NCBI GenBank assembly: GCA_003255025.1
Contig: QANY01006158.1
Coordinates: forward strand, 124,001-188,000
DNA length: 64,000 nucleotides
DNA from: Datisca glomerata
Taxonomy: Eukaryota > Streptophyta > Magnoliopsida > Cucurbitales > Datiscaceae
Direction of reading: 5' to 3'
In this document: positions 21,243-33,644 of the stretch, in pieces
Layout: every line of letters begins with the position of its first letter
Position numbering within the stretch: the stretch's first letter is position 1
Translations under genes and position numbers: made by a program
The notes under the pieces: generated by a model
What the model saw: only the letters and a program-made list of their open reading frames with translations
What the model was told of the DNA's origin: nothing
Databases searched by the model: none

Positions 21243-21466
21243 TGTTAGAGGTCGTGGCCTCCCCTAAGGGAGGGAGAGGCTAAAACAAAAACCAGAATTC
21301 TAGAGAGAGGGGAGAGTTTCTCTCACTAAAGAAACCAGGTTCTTCAATGGGCATACCCCAGGAAAAAGAAACAAAAAAGGAACCAGCCAACACACAAGCT
21401 GGAAGCACCCAAACACTAACAGAAGAATACAAGAGATAACAGCCTAAAGAAACAGAAGAACCAAGC

Positions 21467-24400
21467 TTAATTGTCAAAAATTGAGCCATTCAATCCCCAG
21501 GCAAGCTGAATGGTTTTGTTATCCTCAATCACAGAAAAACCTTTAAGACTAAAAAATATACCTTTAATGGCATTTGTAATGCAAGCCAAGACAAGTTTCT
21601 TGTCCCTCATTTTGCCCTCAAAGACTCGATTATTTCTCTCTCTCCAGATATGGTAGACAAACAAGCTGAACATAAGCTTCAAAATAAGGCCCAGGAAGTA
21701 GCCTTTCTTAACATTCATAAGGAGCCAGGAGATAAGTTGATTCCAGTTCCTAGGAGAAGACACCAAGCCACACAAACCAACCAAATTATGCCAAATAAAG
21801 TTAGAATATGGGCAAGAAACAAACATCTGTTCAGAAGATTCTGAAGGATGCAAGCAAAGAACACAACTACTAACATTGGAAGACCCAGGAGAGGAGGTCC
21901 AACTAGCCAATCTATCCGCAGTTGCAAGCCTATTAAGAACAGCAAGTCAAATAATAAAGCGATATCGGGGAATATGCTTCTTAAACCAAATAAGAGGAGC
22001 CCATCTCACTTTTTCACCAGCTGGAGCCAGCTTTCTATAAGTGTGCCCTACAGAGAAAAGATCAGAGGGAGAAAGAGTCCAAATCCAAGAGTCCAAAGAG
22101 GACTCTTTAGGAGGGGGAAGATGGACCTCTCTAATTGTGATAAGCTCGTGGGAGTTAGAAATAGGCCAGTTCCAAGCTGTATTCTGGATCACTGAGCTCA
22201 CCTTGGTAGTCCAATCCCAACCAGTACCAAAAAGAATCCTAGGTCCAAAACTTTGAGAAAAAGCCCCCAAAGGGTGCCTAGGGTCCAATAGAAGAGAAAT
22301 CTGCTCACCATTTCCCACAAGAGCTTTGCAATACCCAGCAAACTTGTCTCTGATTTTTAGAATTTTCCTCCAACTTCAAGAAGGATTAGTGGCAAGCTTA
22401 ACCAAGAAGATAGAGCTCTTCTTGATCAAGAAAAACTTGCACCAATCCTTCCAATGGGAAGCTTTATCCAAAAAGACCAGGAACCAGAAATGCTTAGCCA
22501 CAGCCACTTCATTAGCTAGAGAGAGATCTCTAAGGTCCAAACCTCCTTGGGACTTATCAAGGCACAAGTCACTCCAAGCACTTCAGCACCAGAATGCTTT
22601 ACAGCTGACGCGTTTCATAAGTAATTCCTAATAACCACCTGAATCATATTCAAGATCTTCTTGGGAAGAATAAATAAGCCAGTCCAGTATTAAAAAATGG
22701 CATTGAGCACGAATTTAACCAACTGCAATCTTCCAGCATAAGAAAGGTAGTTAGACTCCCAAGATTTCACCCTAGCTGTGATATGGTCTACTAGGGTGAT
22801 ACAATCTTTTTTTTAAGCTTTGAGGAAATCAAAGGAACCCCCAAGTATCTCATAGGAAGCTCCCAAATGCTGAAATTGCACAAGTCCAGAATTGCTTGAG
22901 AAGTGGATGGATGGACCCCAGACATGAAAAACTTTAGGGTCCCACTTCATTAGCTTGAGAAGTGATGGATGGACCCTAGACATGAAAATATGACTTATTT
23001 GTAGATTAGGTTGAAGACCAGACATAGCCTCAAACAAGTTTAATCTCTCCATAATAAGTTGAACAGAAGTAATATCACCCTTTCAGAAGATAAAGAGATC
23101 ATCAGCAAAGCACAAGTTAACAATACCAAGCTCCTTACACCTCCAGTGATAGCCAAAGTCCGCTTTATGAGAAGCATGCTTGAGAATACCAGATAGAACC
23201 TCCATAACCAACACAAACAGATAGAGAGACATAGGATCACCCTGTCTAAGCCCTTTAGCACCAGAGAAGTAGCCAGTCAACATACCATTCGCCACAATAG
23301 AGAAAGAAGGGAGGAGATACACTCCATCACACATTTAGAGAAATGATCAGGAAACCCCAAGCAGTCAAAGATTCTCCCGATACTCTCCCAATTCAAGCTA
23401 TCATAATCCTTTTTTATATCAACCTTGAAATCACATCTGAGACTATTAGAAGGCCTATGGTAACCTCTAACCAGCTCTCCAGATAAGAGGATGTAGTCAG
23501 CAATTCTCCCCCTTGGCACAAAAGCGGTCTGGTTGCTACTAATAAGATCAGGGAGCACTCTCTCTTAAGTCTATCAGCAAGCATTTTTGAAATGCATTTA
23601 TAAATAACATTACAACAAGATATAGGCCTAAAGTCACTAACCTTAGAAGGATTGGGGACTTTAGGGATAAGAGCAATGGCAGTAGAATTAACCTGTTTCA
23701 ATAAAGATTGGGAGCTAAAAAACTCCAAAACAGCCTTAGTAACATCTTTGCCCATAATATGCCAACATCTTTTGAAGAAACCAGTAGAGAAGCCATTTGG
23801 ACCAGGGGCTTTACTACTCCCTAACCTAAACATAGTTGTGTGAACGTCTTTCTCTGTATAAGGGTGGTTGAGGATAGCTAAGTGAGCTTGAGAGAGCTTA
23901 TTAGGGAGAATCTGAGAGAGAACACTCCAATCCACCTCCTGATCAATGTGAGAAGTCCCAAGAAGATTCCCATAATAAGAAAGAATTTGATCTTTGATAA
24001 CTTGGTCATCAGTAATAAGGTCACCCTCCTCATTAACCAACTGATTAATTCTGGATCTGACTCTATTCTTCTTTAGTTTCTGAAAAAAGAAAGAGGAATT
24101 CTGATAACCCAAGGCAAGCCAATCAACTCTGCGTTTTTGCCTCAAAAAATCATCTTCTGCATTCGTGAGCTTAGTGAAATTAGCGAATCTAATTTTCTCC
24201 TCCTCTTGAAGAGAGACAACACTAGGACAGGCAGGAAGGTCAGCTTGCACTTTAGAGAGGGCTTCTCTAGCCATAAGAGCCCTTTTAGAAATATCTGAGC
24301 AAAAAGAGGCATTAAATTTCTTAAGAGCAAATTTAACAGATTTAAGCTTCTTATAGAGACAAAACATGGCTGTCCCAAACACCTCAATCTCCCAAGCATC

Positions 24401-25169
24401 TTTAAGAGCAGCCCAGAAGCCATCAAAATCCATCCAAAAATCAAAGAACTTAAAAGAAGACTTAGGTCTAGTTGAATTAGCCCTAAGTTGAATAATAATA
24501 GGAGAGTGATCAGAGATACCCGGGGTGTGAAAATGGCAAGAAGTAGCAGGAAACAACGTAGCCCAATCTATCTAGCTTGCGCATCTTGCTACCCTCACCA
24601 ACTTGACCATTCCACCAGGTGAATTGACAGCCACTATAAGGGAGGTCGAGAACCTCCAAATGATCAAGACAAGAAGCAAAATCAATTGAGCTATCATTCC
24701 ACTTGAAATCACCACCACAATGCTCAATAGGCTTCAAAATAGCATTAAAGTCACCAAGAATTAGCCAAGGCTTCCCCTGACTTAAAGTCTTATGGGAGCC
24801 AAGATTTTCCCACAACCTGGAGATAGCATCATTGGTTGCATACACCACAGAGACAAAGAAATCTGTCCTTTCGTGAAGAATGGTTAGCTTGCAAAACATA
24901 GCTTGATCAAAGGCATCAATTAGAAGAACATCCAAAATCTTGGGATCCCAAGCTAAAACAATTCTACCTTTGCTAGTAGGAGAATGGGTAGCAAAGGTGG
25001 CCCAATTGGGAAAAACAGATCTAGAAAGTCCAGCAAAATTATTACATTTGATCTTAGTCTCAACTAAAGCACAAAAAGATAATTTAAAGTCTTTACAAAG
25101 TTTCCTAACTTCAGCCTGCTTTAGAAGGCCATTAAGCCCTTTTATATTCCAAGAAGCTAAATTAACCAT
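21467..25169 (-). pseudogene. L1-A copy B ORF2
   Basis: Starts MVNLASWNIKGLNGLLKQ. The endonuclease keeps VETK, GDFNAI and SDHSPI, but is broken by a small deletion near 24820 and another near 24565 (LDR to the LFPATSC region). The RT frame 24556-23414 holds SKAPGPNGFS and FRPISCCNV. Later motifs (QGDPMSLYLF, FADDLF) lie in separate frames, with a frameshift near 23570. A 60-bp local duplication at 22900-22980 repeats the GVHPS region. The zf-RVT domain (21910-21467) is in one frame and ends in NGSIFDN. Not functional. Confidence 0.88.
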
Positions 25170-27461
25170 AAAAAGGGGGAGAGAGAGTCACCATTCTCGG
25201 GGGGAGCTTGAGTAACTTGACCAGCCAATAAGAAAGAGCCTTCAGCCTTTTACTTCTTTTTCAACCTCTTCAAAACTGATTTGGAGAGCTTGGGAGAAGG
25301 ACCAGGTTGGATAGTGACATTGACAATTGGGGAAGCTTTTGGGGGAGCCAAACTCAATGTAGAGTCAGAAGAGGCTTGAGGCTCATTTTTATCCTCACAA
25401 GGCTCAATGAGACCCTTACCCTTCCTTTTTCTAACCACCTGAGTCCATTCATTGTTTTGGTCTTCCACATGGATGGTATTAAGAGGTAAGCGAGGAGAGA
25501 TTTCACCCTTTGGCTCCTCATAAACCATAAGCTCCCTATTATCTTGGGGAGAAGAATCTTTGCTAGCGGTTTCTTCCTCACTAGCTAGATTATTTTTAGG
25601 GGCCACTTTGGCATCACAATCATGACCAAAGAAGCAACATTTAGCACATCTCTTAGGTAGACACTCATACTCCACCTACACCACCACTGGATCCCATCCG
25701 TCAAGGCCAAAGTCAATGGTGAAAAACTTAATCAAACTAGAGGAGGCTGTAATTTTCACACAAACTCTAGCATAATCATGTCTATAACCAGAGGCAGTAG
25801 CATTGTCAGAGTGAGAAAGGATACCCACAGCACTAGCAATGTGACTTAAAGCTTCTTCAGTCCATAATTCAATTGGAACATTCCACAATTTAACCCAAAT
25901 TGGAAGGGTTGAAAGTTTCTCCTTCAAAATTTTAACATTTGGCTGCCAATCTTGAAGCACAATAGGCCTACCTAAGAGGTGCCAAGGTCCATCTTCTAAG
26001 ACTGAGTTTCTATCATCCACAGAGCAAAATTTGAAATAGAAAAGGCCTCTGGCAACCGAGACCTCCTGAATTCCTCTTTTAGCCCAAAGTTGCAAAGCAA
26101 TTTTCTGAACTAAGTGTAATGGAGCTGCCCTTCCAACAAAGTAGCCAACAAGGCAGCCTTCCCACCTAGAAAAATTCTCTTTAGTAATGTAATCAGGAAG
26201 CTTAACTGTGACATTACCATTTTCCGTAATGGAAGAGCTCACATAACCTAAGCTTAGCTTCTTTTTTAGGTTACCTTTAACCTTTTCAGCCCATGAACCA
26301 GCCGGTTTCTCATGAGCAACACTCTTATTAGCTAAAAGGTCTTGATAAACTCTATTCTTAGGCAGCTTTTTAGAAGATGAAGTTGGGGAAGGAGGAGAAG
26401 AGCTCACCTTCCGTTTCCCATTAGAATTTGGTTTAGGAGAGAGAAAGGTTTCTCCAAGCTCAAACCACGACCATGGCAGCCCTTGACCTCATTGGTGGAG
26501 GTTGAGCTAAGGGAGGAGAGAGAATCTGCCACCAGCTTTGGAACTCCACCTACGTTCACATCATTGTCATGGGAAAGAGAAATATCTTCTTTCTGTTTCC
26601 CTTCTATCAAAACACCATCTACTTTCTCTTTCCCCTTAGACAAAGGAGCTGCCACCTGTCGCCTTAAGGGGCTGTCCACGTCATGATGGGACAGAGGAGC
26701 CTTATCTAACAAAGAATTACCTTTTTGAGTGTCCTTTCCTTTATTAGAAAGGATAGTCGTAGATTGTTGACCAAGTTGAAGCTTGGGAGCTGGAGCCTCA
26801 CTCTTCCCCAAGCTGACCACATCACACCCACTTGCCAAAAAGGAGCTGTCACCTCTCCCTTTTGATATGCTTGGCAGCTGCTTTTCCTCTTCTCCAAGCA
26901 AGACGATTTGAGACAAGCTTGATTTGTCTTCTATCAAAGGGCACTCATCATTACCTTTGACAGAGAGGTAATGAGTATCAACTACAACCTTTGGAGCTCT
27001 AGGCAAGCTGGTTGATCTCTGAGCACCACCTCTAGCTCCTCCTCTCATGCTACTTCTCTTTAGACTTGAACGAAGTTGGTCTGAAAGAGTCAGGTCAAGT
27101 AATTTGCTCCGATTGTGATAAGAAGAAATAAAATTATATCTAAGCTTTGAATGATCAGAAATAATCTCTTTTGCAACTAATAAACTCGAAGCTTCCTTGG
27201 ACTGAGCTTCTAACTTCCCAGGCTCAACAAACCACTCTCTGGCCCAAATTTCTTCGTATTAGAACCTTTCTTAAGAGCATTAAAACCAATAACATGAGCA
27301 TTAGCTTCCCTAGCTCCCTTAGTAACCATATCATTCAATACAGCATGGCCATTGAAAGACACTCCAAGCTTAGCTTGCCCACTAGCTGAATCTTTCTTAA
27401 CACCACCTGAAACTTTCTTACCAACATCTGGAGCGTGCTTAATGTACTCATCATTAACCAT
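25170..27461 (-). pseudogene. L1-A copy B ORF1
   Basis: Starts MVNDEYIKHAPDVGKKVSGG. A one-base loss at about 27230 stops the first frame early. The middle has LTLSDQLRSS and MRGGARGGAQ, then a Ser/Asp-rich linker. The DUF4283 domain (26330-25690) is open: DYITKENFSRWEGCLVGYFV, KIALQLWAKRGIQEVSVA, WVKLWNVPIELWTEEALSHI. A stop separates it from the zinc knuckle (CLPKRCAKCCFFGHDC, about 25665-25620). The basic C-terminus KLSKSVLKRLKKK ends in a stop at 25250. The ATGA overlap with ORF2 is lost (ATGG). Confidence 0.88.
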
Positions 27462-27499
27462 TGTTAGAGGTTGTGGCCTCCCCTAAGGGAGGGAGAGGC

Positions 27500-28767
27500 A
27501 AAAAGACCCAAGGGGACGTGTTTAGGCTTGTCTCAAAATACATTAGGGATATGAATTAGGAGTGTTGTGCTCATTCTGTTTCTTCTTCCATACAGACTCA
27601 AAAAGACCCAAGGGGACGTGTTTAGGCTCAAACTAGATGAACTTGGCTAAACTTGGATCTTTTGGGCATGGCATATACTCAAACTGACTTTTGACACCCA
27701 ATACACATTTGGGATAATAATTTGGAGTGTTGTTGTCGTTCGAGAAGCTTCTTGTACCATACGGAGTCAAAACACCCAAGGGGACGTGTTTAGACCCAAA
27801 CTAGATGAACTTTGCTAAACTTGGATCTTTTCGGCATGACATTTACTTGAACTTACTTTTGACACCCAATACATGTTTAAGATAAGAATTTAGAGTGTTG
27901 TGTTCGTTTTAAGTGCTTCTTGTGCCATACAAAGTCAAAAAAATCTAAGGGACGTGTTTTGGCCTAAACTAGATGAACTTGACTAAACTTGGATCTTTTG
28001 GGCATGACATATACTTGAACTGAGTTTTGACACCCAATACATGATTGGGATAAGATTTCTGAGTGTTGTGGTCATTCTTGTGCCATACGAAGTCAAAAAG
28101 ATCTAGGAGGACGTGTTTAGGCACAAACTAGATGACTTGGCTAAAACTTGGATCTTTTGGGCATGGCATGTAATGGAACTGGGTTCTGACACCCAATACA
28201 CGTTTAGGATAAGAATTTGGAATGTTGTGGTATTTTTAGGTGCATCATGGCCATACGGAGTCAAAAGACCCAAGGGGATGTGTTGAACTTGGCTAAACAT
28301 AAATCTTTTGGGCATGTCATGTACTCGAACTGACTTTTGACACTTAATATACGTTTGGGATGATAATTTGGAGTGTTGAGGTCGTGTGAGGAACTTCTTG
28401 TGCCATACGGAGTCAAAAACGCCAAAGAGAACGTGTTTAGGCCCAAACTAGATGAACTTGGCTAAACTTGGATCCTTTGGGCATGACATGTACTAGAACT
28501 GACTTTTGAACCCATTAGACGTTTGGGATTATAATTTGGAGTGTTGTGGTTGTTTTAGGTGTTACTTGTGCCATACGGAGTGAAAAGACCTAAGGGGACG
28601 TGTTTTGGCCAAACTATATGAACTGGGCTTAACTTGTATCTTCTGGGCATGGCATGTACTCGAACTGACTTTTGACCAATACATGTTTGAGATAAGAATT
28701 TGAGCGCTGTGGTCATTCTAGGTACTTCTTATGCCATACGGAGTTAAAACGACCCAAGAGGATGTGT
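27500..28767 (+). repeat. ~168-bp satellite, plus orientation (about 7.5 monomers)
   Basis: Continuation of the array split by copies A and B. The stretch 27590-28470 matches 44600-45640 in private variants (TTTTCGGCATG, ACTTGAACTTACTTTTGACACC, GTGTGAGGAACTTC), but the L1-X tail found at 45692 is absent: the monomer continues normally past 28480. Confidence 0.92.
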
Positions 28768-29280
28768 TTACTGGTCACTAATAGGTAAAGCTTGTCAATG
28801 CCTTGGCTTTCCAAATGTTTTCATTTCTTGGGTCATGGAGTGCCTTTCTTCTCCCTCATACTTAGTGAATATAAATGGTGAGCTGCATGGTTACTTTAGG
28901 GGTGCTAAAGGAATTAGACAAGGGGATCAAATCTCTCCTTACATCTCGTCATCATCATGGAGATATTGACAGGGATCTTGAGAAATGGAGTTCAAGTCAG
29001 AATGGAGATTTCTCTCTAAGTCTAACCTATAATGTACTGTCCTCTACAACACAACGGTTAAGTGGGAAAAGGTGATATGGTTCTCTAAACACATCCCAAG
29101 GTGCAGCTTTATCTCTTGGTTGGCTTTGAGAAACAAACTTGCCACTAGAGATAGGGTTGCACAATGGGACCAAACACCAGGGTTTTGTTTTGATTGTATG
29201 TGTTGTGTTGGCTACCAGGAGACACATGAGCATCTTTTTGTCAGTTGTTATTCAGCCAGAGTATGGGCCAAAAAAGAGAT
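28768..29280 (+). pseudogene. L1-H ORF2 fragment (RT piece joined to zf-RVT)
   Basis: Matches the L1-H copy at 38967-41304 in the opposite strand: CLGFPNVFISWVMECLSSPS and GELHGYFRGAKGIRQGD (28800-28930), then a deletion to the zf-RVT domain (VIWFSKHIPRCSFISWLALRN, LATRDRVAQWDQTPGFCFD, about 29070-29190). It ends at about 29280 against an L1-J fragment lying head to head. Both ends are truncated, with no tail or TSD. Confidence 0.85.
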
Positions 29281-29947
29281 AAGTCTTGCTAACTAAAGCC
29301 AAAACAAATCTAAACCCAACAAAATAAGCCAATTAAATCTCAATGCATTACAAAAACAAACCAAACCCCTCAATACAAAGAAACATATTAACATACCCAG
29401 CCCCTAAGGAGGCTCAAAAATCAAAAGGTTGAGATCCCAAGCAGCTTGGAGAGACAGGTTCAACTCTGAGGCAAGGACACCCCTAAGAAACCAAAACCTA
29501 TCCCTAATGGAGCCCGAGATAACCTTGATCAAAACATCATTATCCCTGATTTTTTCCTGGAAGATTCTAAGGTTCCTCTCCCTCCAAATATGGTAGATAA
29601 AGGCTGTGAACAAAAGTTTCAGGATGGAGCTAACAAGGGACTTACTTACCTTTGGCCTTAACAAGGAGCCAAGAGATCCATTGACACCAATTGGAGTGGG
29701 GGATGATCAAATCACATTTAGCTGGAAGACTGTCCCAAATTGGGCTTGTGGATTTTCATCCCACAAAAAGGTGCTCAGCTGACTCATTCCCACCCACGCA
29801 AAATACACATGAAAAGCTAATAGATGTAGGCATGGACCAATGTTCCATTCTATCCTTAGTCAGCAACTTGCCTTTGATTGCCACCCAAGAGAGGAAGCTA
29901 AACCTAGGCCCATGGTGATTGAACCGAATCAGCTTAGCCCACCTCAC
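29281..29947 (-). pseudogene. L1-J ORF2 C-terminus and partial 3' UTR
   Basis: A third type of LINE ORF2 end. 29947-29756 encodes the zf-RVT domain (WAKLIRFNHHGPRFSFLSWV, CVFCVGGNESAEHLFVG). After a stop, 29664-29404 encodes VSSILKLLFTAFIYHIWRER to LLIFEPP-stop. The 3' UTR (29403-29281) lacks the TTCGGT hairpin and the A-tail, so the 3' end is missing. The 5' end joins satellite at 29948. The sequence clearly differs from L1-A and L1-H. Confidence 0.82.
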
Positions 29948-30117
29948 ACACTACCCAATACATGTTTGAGATAAGAATTTGGAGTGTTGTGGTCTTTTTA
30001 GGTGCTTCATGTGCCATACAAAGTCAAAAAGATAGAAGGGAATGTATTTAGGCCCAAACTAGACGAACTTGGCTAAACTTGGATCTTTTGGGAATGGCAT
30101 GTACTTGAACTGACTTT
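29948..30117 (+). repeat. Single satellite monomer, plus orientation
   Basis: One unit from CCCAATACATGTTTGAG to GAACTGACTTTTG, between an L1-J fragment and a gypsy-1 gag fragment. Confidence 0.85.
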
Positions 30118-30627
30118 TGATCCCACCAAACAATGGCATAATCAGTGAATTCAATTACAGCCAACTTAACCTTCTTTATCTCCGAATAGTTGTGACAATC
30201 AAACACCATCTCCACTTTAGTTTCCCACTCCAAGTAAGCTTCCGGATCATATTTACCTCAGAAAGATGAGATTTTGATCTTTATGTTTCCTAAATCATTA
30301 TCCCTCCTAGGTCTACGCATCCTAGCTTCTCTATTCTAATAACCACGCTCAAACCTGCACTAGTTCATATACGGCTCTTCAAACTCCAATTCCGCTTCTT
30401 CCTTAGCATTATCCCAATGAACATGCCTACCTTGCTGCCTATTGGGAATTTTATGTTGCTTCCCCCCTAGGTGTTCCGATTTATACCCTATCTAACCTCT
30501 CTTGAATAGGTTCTAGTTCATCCCTCAGCATACATCTCATTTCCCCCACCATCGCTTGCATTTGAAGGTTGGGAATGGCTTGTTGTTGAACGTCTGCGAA
30601 TACGTCTTCATCTTTATTATTGGACAT
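30118..30627 (-). pseudogene. gypsy-1 gag fragment
   Basis: Starts MSNNKDEDVFADVQQQ at 30627, with GEMRCMLRDELEPIQERLD before a stop at about 30486. The later part, in another frame, has WETKVEMVFDCHNYSEIKK and DYAIVWWDQ (30233-30118). The gene is cut at 30118 by satellite. Zinc knuckle and pol are missing. Close to the gag at 10564. Confidence 0.85.
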
Positions 30628-31080
30628 GTTTAGAATCTGGAAAATAAGATTAGAAACCTTACAAACACTCCCTCACGTTTTTTCACTCTAAATGGCTTTT
30701 TACCTTCTTATGGTCTCACACACTCTTGCCCTTTTCCACTCTTTTGTGTCTCTTTGGCCCTTAATCGAATTGAAGAAACAAAATCAAAATATCCAGCAAC
30801 CATTCAAAATGAGAACCAACCAAAACTCACAAAGGGTCAAGAGTTTGAGTGCAATAGAAAGGGAGTAGAATACACGGTTTCTTTGGTTCCAATAATACCC
30901 AAAATTCACACAAGTTTGTAATGGATTTTGCTGAAACAAGATTGAAACAAAAAGACTTCTTACTGATTTTTTTTTGTAGTAGACTCCTCAGCTTTTTTTT
31001 ATTCTTTTCTCCTTTTTTCAGCTTTTCTTTTTCTGTTTTTTTTCTCTTTTTCTTGATACGGCAAGAAATAAGAAAATAAA
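30628..31080 (-). other. gypsy-1-type leader
   Basis: AT-rich leader upstream (minus strand) of the gag at 30627, matching 10020-10563. At about 31060-31080 it joins an Athila-like sequence of opposite orientation. The same junction occurs at about 58020-58040. Confidence 0.7.
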
Positions 31081-31700
31081 GACAATGGGGTTTCAATTCA
31101 GGCTGAGGACACTAAACCAAGTGTTAATTGGGAGGCAACCCAAATGATGGAAGGCACGGCAGACTCAGATTTGCTCTTCCCTTTCATTTTCTTCTCTTTT
31201 TAATTCTTTGCCTCATTTATTCTTATCATGGGATGAATTCATGTTACATTGGGGACAATGTAAGAATTAAACGGGGGGGAAAGGATTTTAGACGCTTCAC
31301 TTTTGTTTCTTTTATTTCTTCTAAAAACAAAAAAAATATCATTAGTTGCTTTATTTTGATTAGTTTGAGTTAAGTTTTGTTTTTATGAGTCTTAGGATAC
31401 TTTCTACCAACCATGGTGAGAGCTGAGCTTTAATGTTATCGCTTTGATTGATTATGAACATGGATTTATATCTTGATATTTTTCCTTGGTTAATATGTTT
31501 TTATGATAATTATGTTCAAATCATCATTATGCACAATAGCCATGTTTTCGGTATAGAAGCACGCATGTTAGGATGAGTAAAATGCTTATATCATTTTTAG
31601 TACCATTGTGAGACATATTTGAGCCACTGAATTTCTTTTGAGAGGTGTAATATTATGATCCTATTCTTTCTTGTTCTTACTTTGACTATTACTTGACATG
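31081..31700 (+). other. Athila/Tat-like 3' non-coding region, fragment
   Basis: No coding frame. GGGAGGCAACCCAAATGATG (31119-31138) and TGTTACATTGGGGACAATGTAAG followed by a G-run (about 31231-31277) resemble the region upstream of the 3' LTR in Athila/Tat-type plant gypsy elements. That assignment rests on memory of such motifs and is inference. It matches 57431-58030 in reverse. From about 31669 to 31700 I recognise nothing. Confidence 0.45.
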
Positions 31701-32407
31701 CAGCATGATGTAGTAGGAGAGTGATCAGAGATACCCGAGGTGTGAAAATGGCAAGAAGTAGTAGGAAACAAAGTAGCCCAATCACCATTAACTAGGGTCT
31801 CTATCGAGCTTGCGCATCTTGCTACCCTCACCAACTTGACCATTCCACCACGTGAATTGACAGCCAGTATAAGAGAGGTCGAGAACCTCCAAATGATCAA
31901 GACAAGAAGCAAAATCAATTGAGCTACCATTCCACTTGAAATCACCACCACAATGCTCAATAGGCTTCAAAATAGCATTAAAGTCACCAAGAATTAGCCA
32001 AGGGATCCCCTGACTTAAAGTCTTATGGGAGCCAAGCTTTTCGCACAAAGGCTTCTTTGAGATAGCATCATTGGCTGCATACACCATAGAGACAAAGAAA
32101 TCTGTCCTTTTGTGAAGAGTGGTTAGCTACAAAACATAGCTTGATCAAAGGCATCAATTAGAAGACCATCCAAAATCTTGGGATCCCAGGCTAAAACAAT
32201 TCTACCTTTGCTAGTAGGACAATGGTTAGCAAAGGTGGCCCAATTGGGAAAAACAGATCTAGAAAGACCAGTAAAATTATTACATTTGATCTTAGTCTCA
32301 ACTAATGCACAAAGAGATAATTTAAAGTCTTTACAAAGTTTCCTAACTTCAGCTTGCTTTAGAAGGCCATTAAGCCCACTTATATTCCAAGAAGCTAAAT
32401 TTATCAT
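31701..32407 (-). pseudogene. L1-A copy C ORF2, endonuclease domain only
   Basis: Starts MINLASWNISGLNGLLKQ. Shows VETK, GDFNAIL, GCQFTWWNGQ and SDHSP near the left edge. A one-base loss near 32130 and a deletion near 31795 break the frame. The RT and zf-RVT domains are absent. Confidence 0.85.
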
Positions 32408-33644
32408 AAAAGGGGGAGAGAATGTCACCATTCACAGGGGGAGCCTGAGTAACTTGATCAGCCAATAAGAAAGAGCCTTCAGTCTTTTGCTTCTTTTTCA
32501 ACCTCTTCAAAGCTGATTTAGAGAGCTTGGGAGAAGGACCGGGTTGGATAGTGGCATTCACAATTGGTGAAGCTTTTGGAGGAGCCAAACTCAATGTATA
32601 GTCAGAAGAGGTTTGAGGCTCATTTTTATCCTCACAAGGCTCAATGAGACCCTTACCCTTCCTTTTGCTAACCACCTGAGTCCATTCATTGTTTTGGTCT
32701 TCCACATGGAACGTATTAAGAGGAAAGGGAGGAGAGATTTCACCGTTTGGCTCCTCATAAACCATAAGCTCCCTATTATCTTGGGGAGAAGAATCTTTGC
32801 TAGCCGTTTCTTCCTCACTAGCTAGATTATTCTTAGGGGCCACTTTGGCATCACAATCATGACCAAAGAGGCAACATTTAGCACATCTCTTAGGTATACA
32901 CTCATACTCCACTTCCACCACCACTGGATCCCATCCGTCAAGGCCAAGGTCAATGGTGAAAAACTTAATCAAATCAGAGGAGGTTGATATTTTCACACAA
33001 ACTCTAGCATAATCATGTCTATAACTAGAGGCAGTAGCATTGTCAGAGTGAGAAGGGATACCTACAGCACTAGCAATGTGACTTAGAGCTTCTTCAGTCC
33101 ATAATTCAATTGGAACATTCCACAATTTAACCCAAATTGGAAGGGTTGAAAGTTTCTCCTTTGAGAATATAACATTTGGCTGCCACTCTTGAAGCACAAT
33201 AGGCCTACCTAAGAGGTGCCAAGGTCCATCTTCTAAGACTGAGTTTCTATCCTCAACAGATCCAAATTTGAAATAGAAAAGGCCTCTGGCAGCGGAGACC
33301 TCCTGAATTCCTCTTTTAGCCCAAAGTTGCAAAGCAATTTTCTGAACTAAGTGTAGTGGAGCTGCCCTTCCAACAAAGTAGCCAACAAGGCAGCCTTCCC
33401 ACCTAGAAAAATTCTCTTTAGTAATATAATCAGGAAGCTTAACTGTGACATTACCATTTTCCGTAAAGGAAGAGCTCACATAACCTAAGCTTAGCTTCTT
33501 TTTCAGGTTACCTTTAACCTTTTCAGCCCATGAACCAGCCGGTTTCTCATGAGCAACACTCTTATTAGCTAAAAGGTCTTGATAAACTCTATTCTCAGGC
33601 CGCTTTTTAGAAGAAGAAGTTGGGGAAGGAGGAGAAGAGCTCAC
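32370..33644 (-). pseudogene. L1-A copy C ORF1, long open part
   Basis: A continuous frame of 424 codons, the best ORF1 sequence in the window, but without the N-terminal ~250 residues. DUF4283: DYITKENFSRWEGCLVGYFV at ~75-95, WAKRGIQEVSAARGLFYFKF and WVKLWNVPIELWTEEALSHI. Zinc knuckle CIPKRCAKCCLFGHDC at ~255-270. Then an acidic linker and the basic end KLSKSALKRLKKKQK. A lost T before the ORF2 start makes ORF1 run past its normal ATGA stop to 32370. This copy shows the content missing from the gap in copy A. Confidence 0.88.

Larger units (their letters stand above)
15460..21344 (-). mobile_element. L1-A copy A, near full-length LINE nested in copy B
   Basis: 5.9 kb from a 5' UTR (21344-21243) through ORF1, ORF2, 3' UTR and a short A-tail. 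It is flanked by a perfect 13-bp TSD (CAATGGGCATACC at 15447-15459 and 21345-21357) that lies in the 3' UTR of copy B. It is the most complete LINE in the window, though 688 N replace the middle of ORF1. The perfect TSD and few ORF2 lesions point to a comparatively young insertion. Confidence 0.92.
21345..27499 (-). mobile_element. L1-A copy B, main part
   Basis: LINE on the minus strand from a slightly truncated 5' UTR (27499) to the 3' UTR, continuing at 15387-15459 across copy A. Total about 6.2 kb. It sits in satellite: 14770-15386 on one side, 27500 onward on the other. No clear TSD is visible, and about 40 bp of the monomer seems lost between the flanks. Many frameshifts make it older than copy A. 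Confidence 0.9.

Noticed and set aside
30827..31096. Minus-strand Lys-rich 89-codon frame
   Set aside because: A-rich leader sequence of gypsy-1. Not conserved as a frame at 9985-10563.
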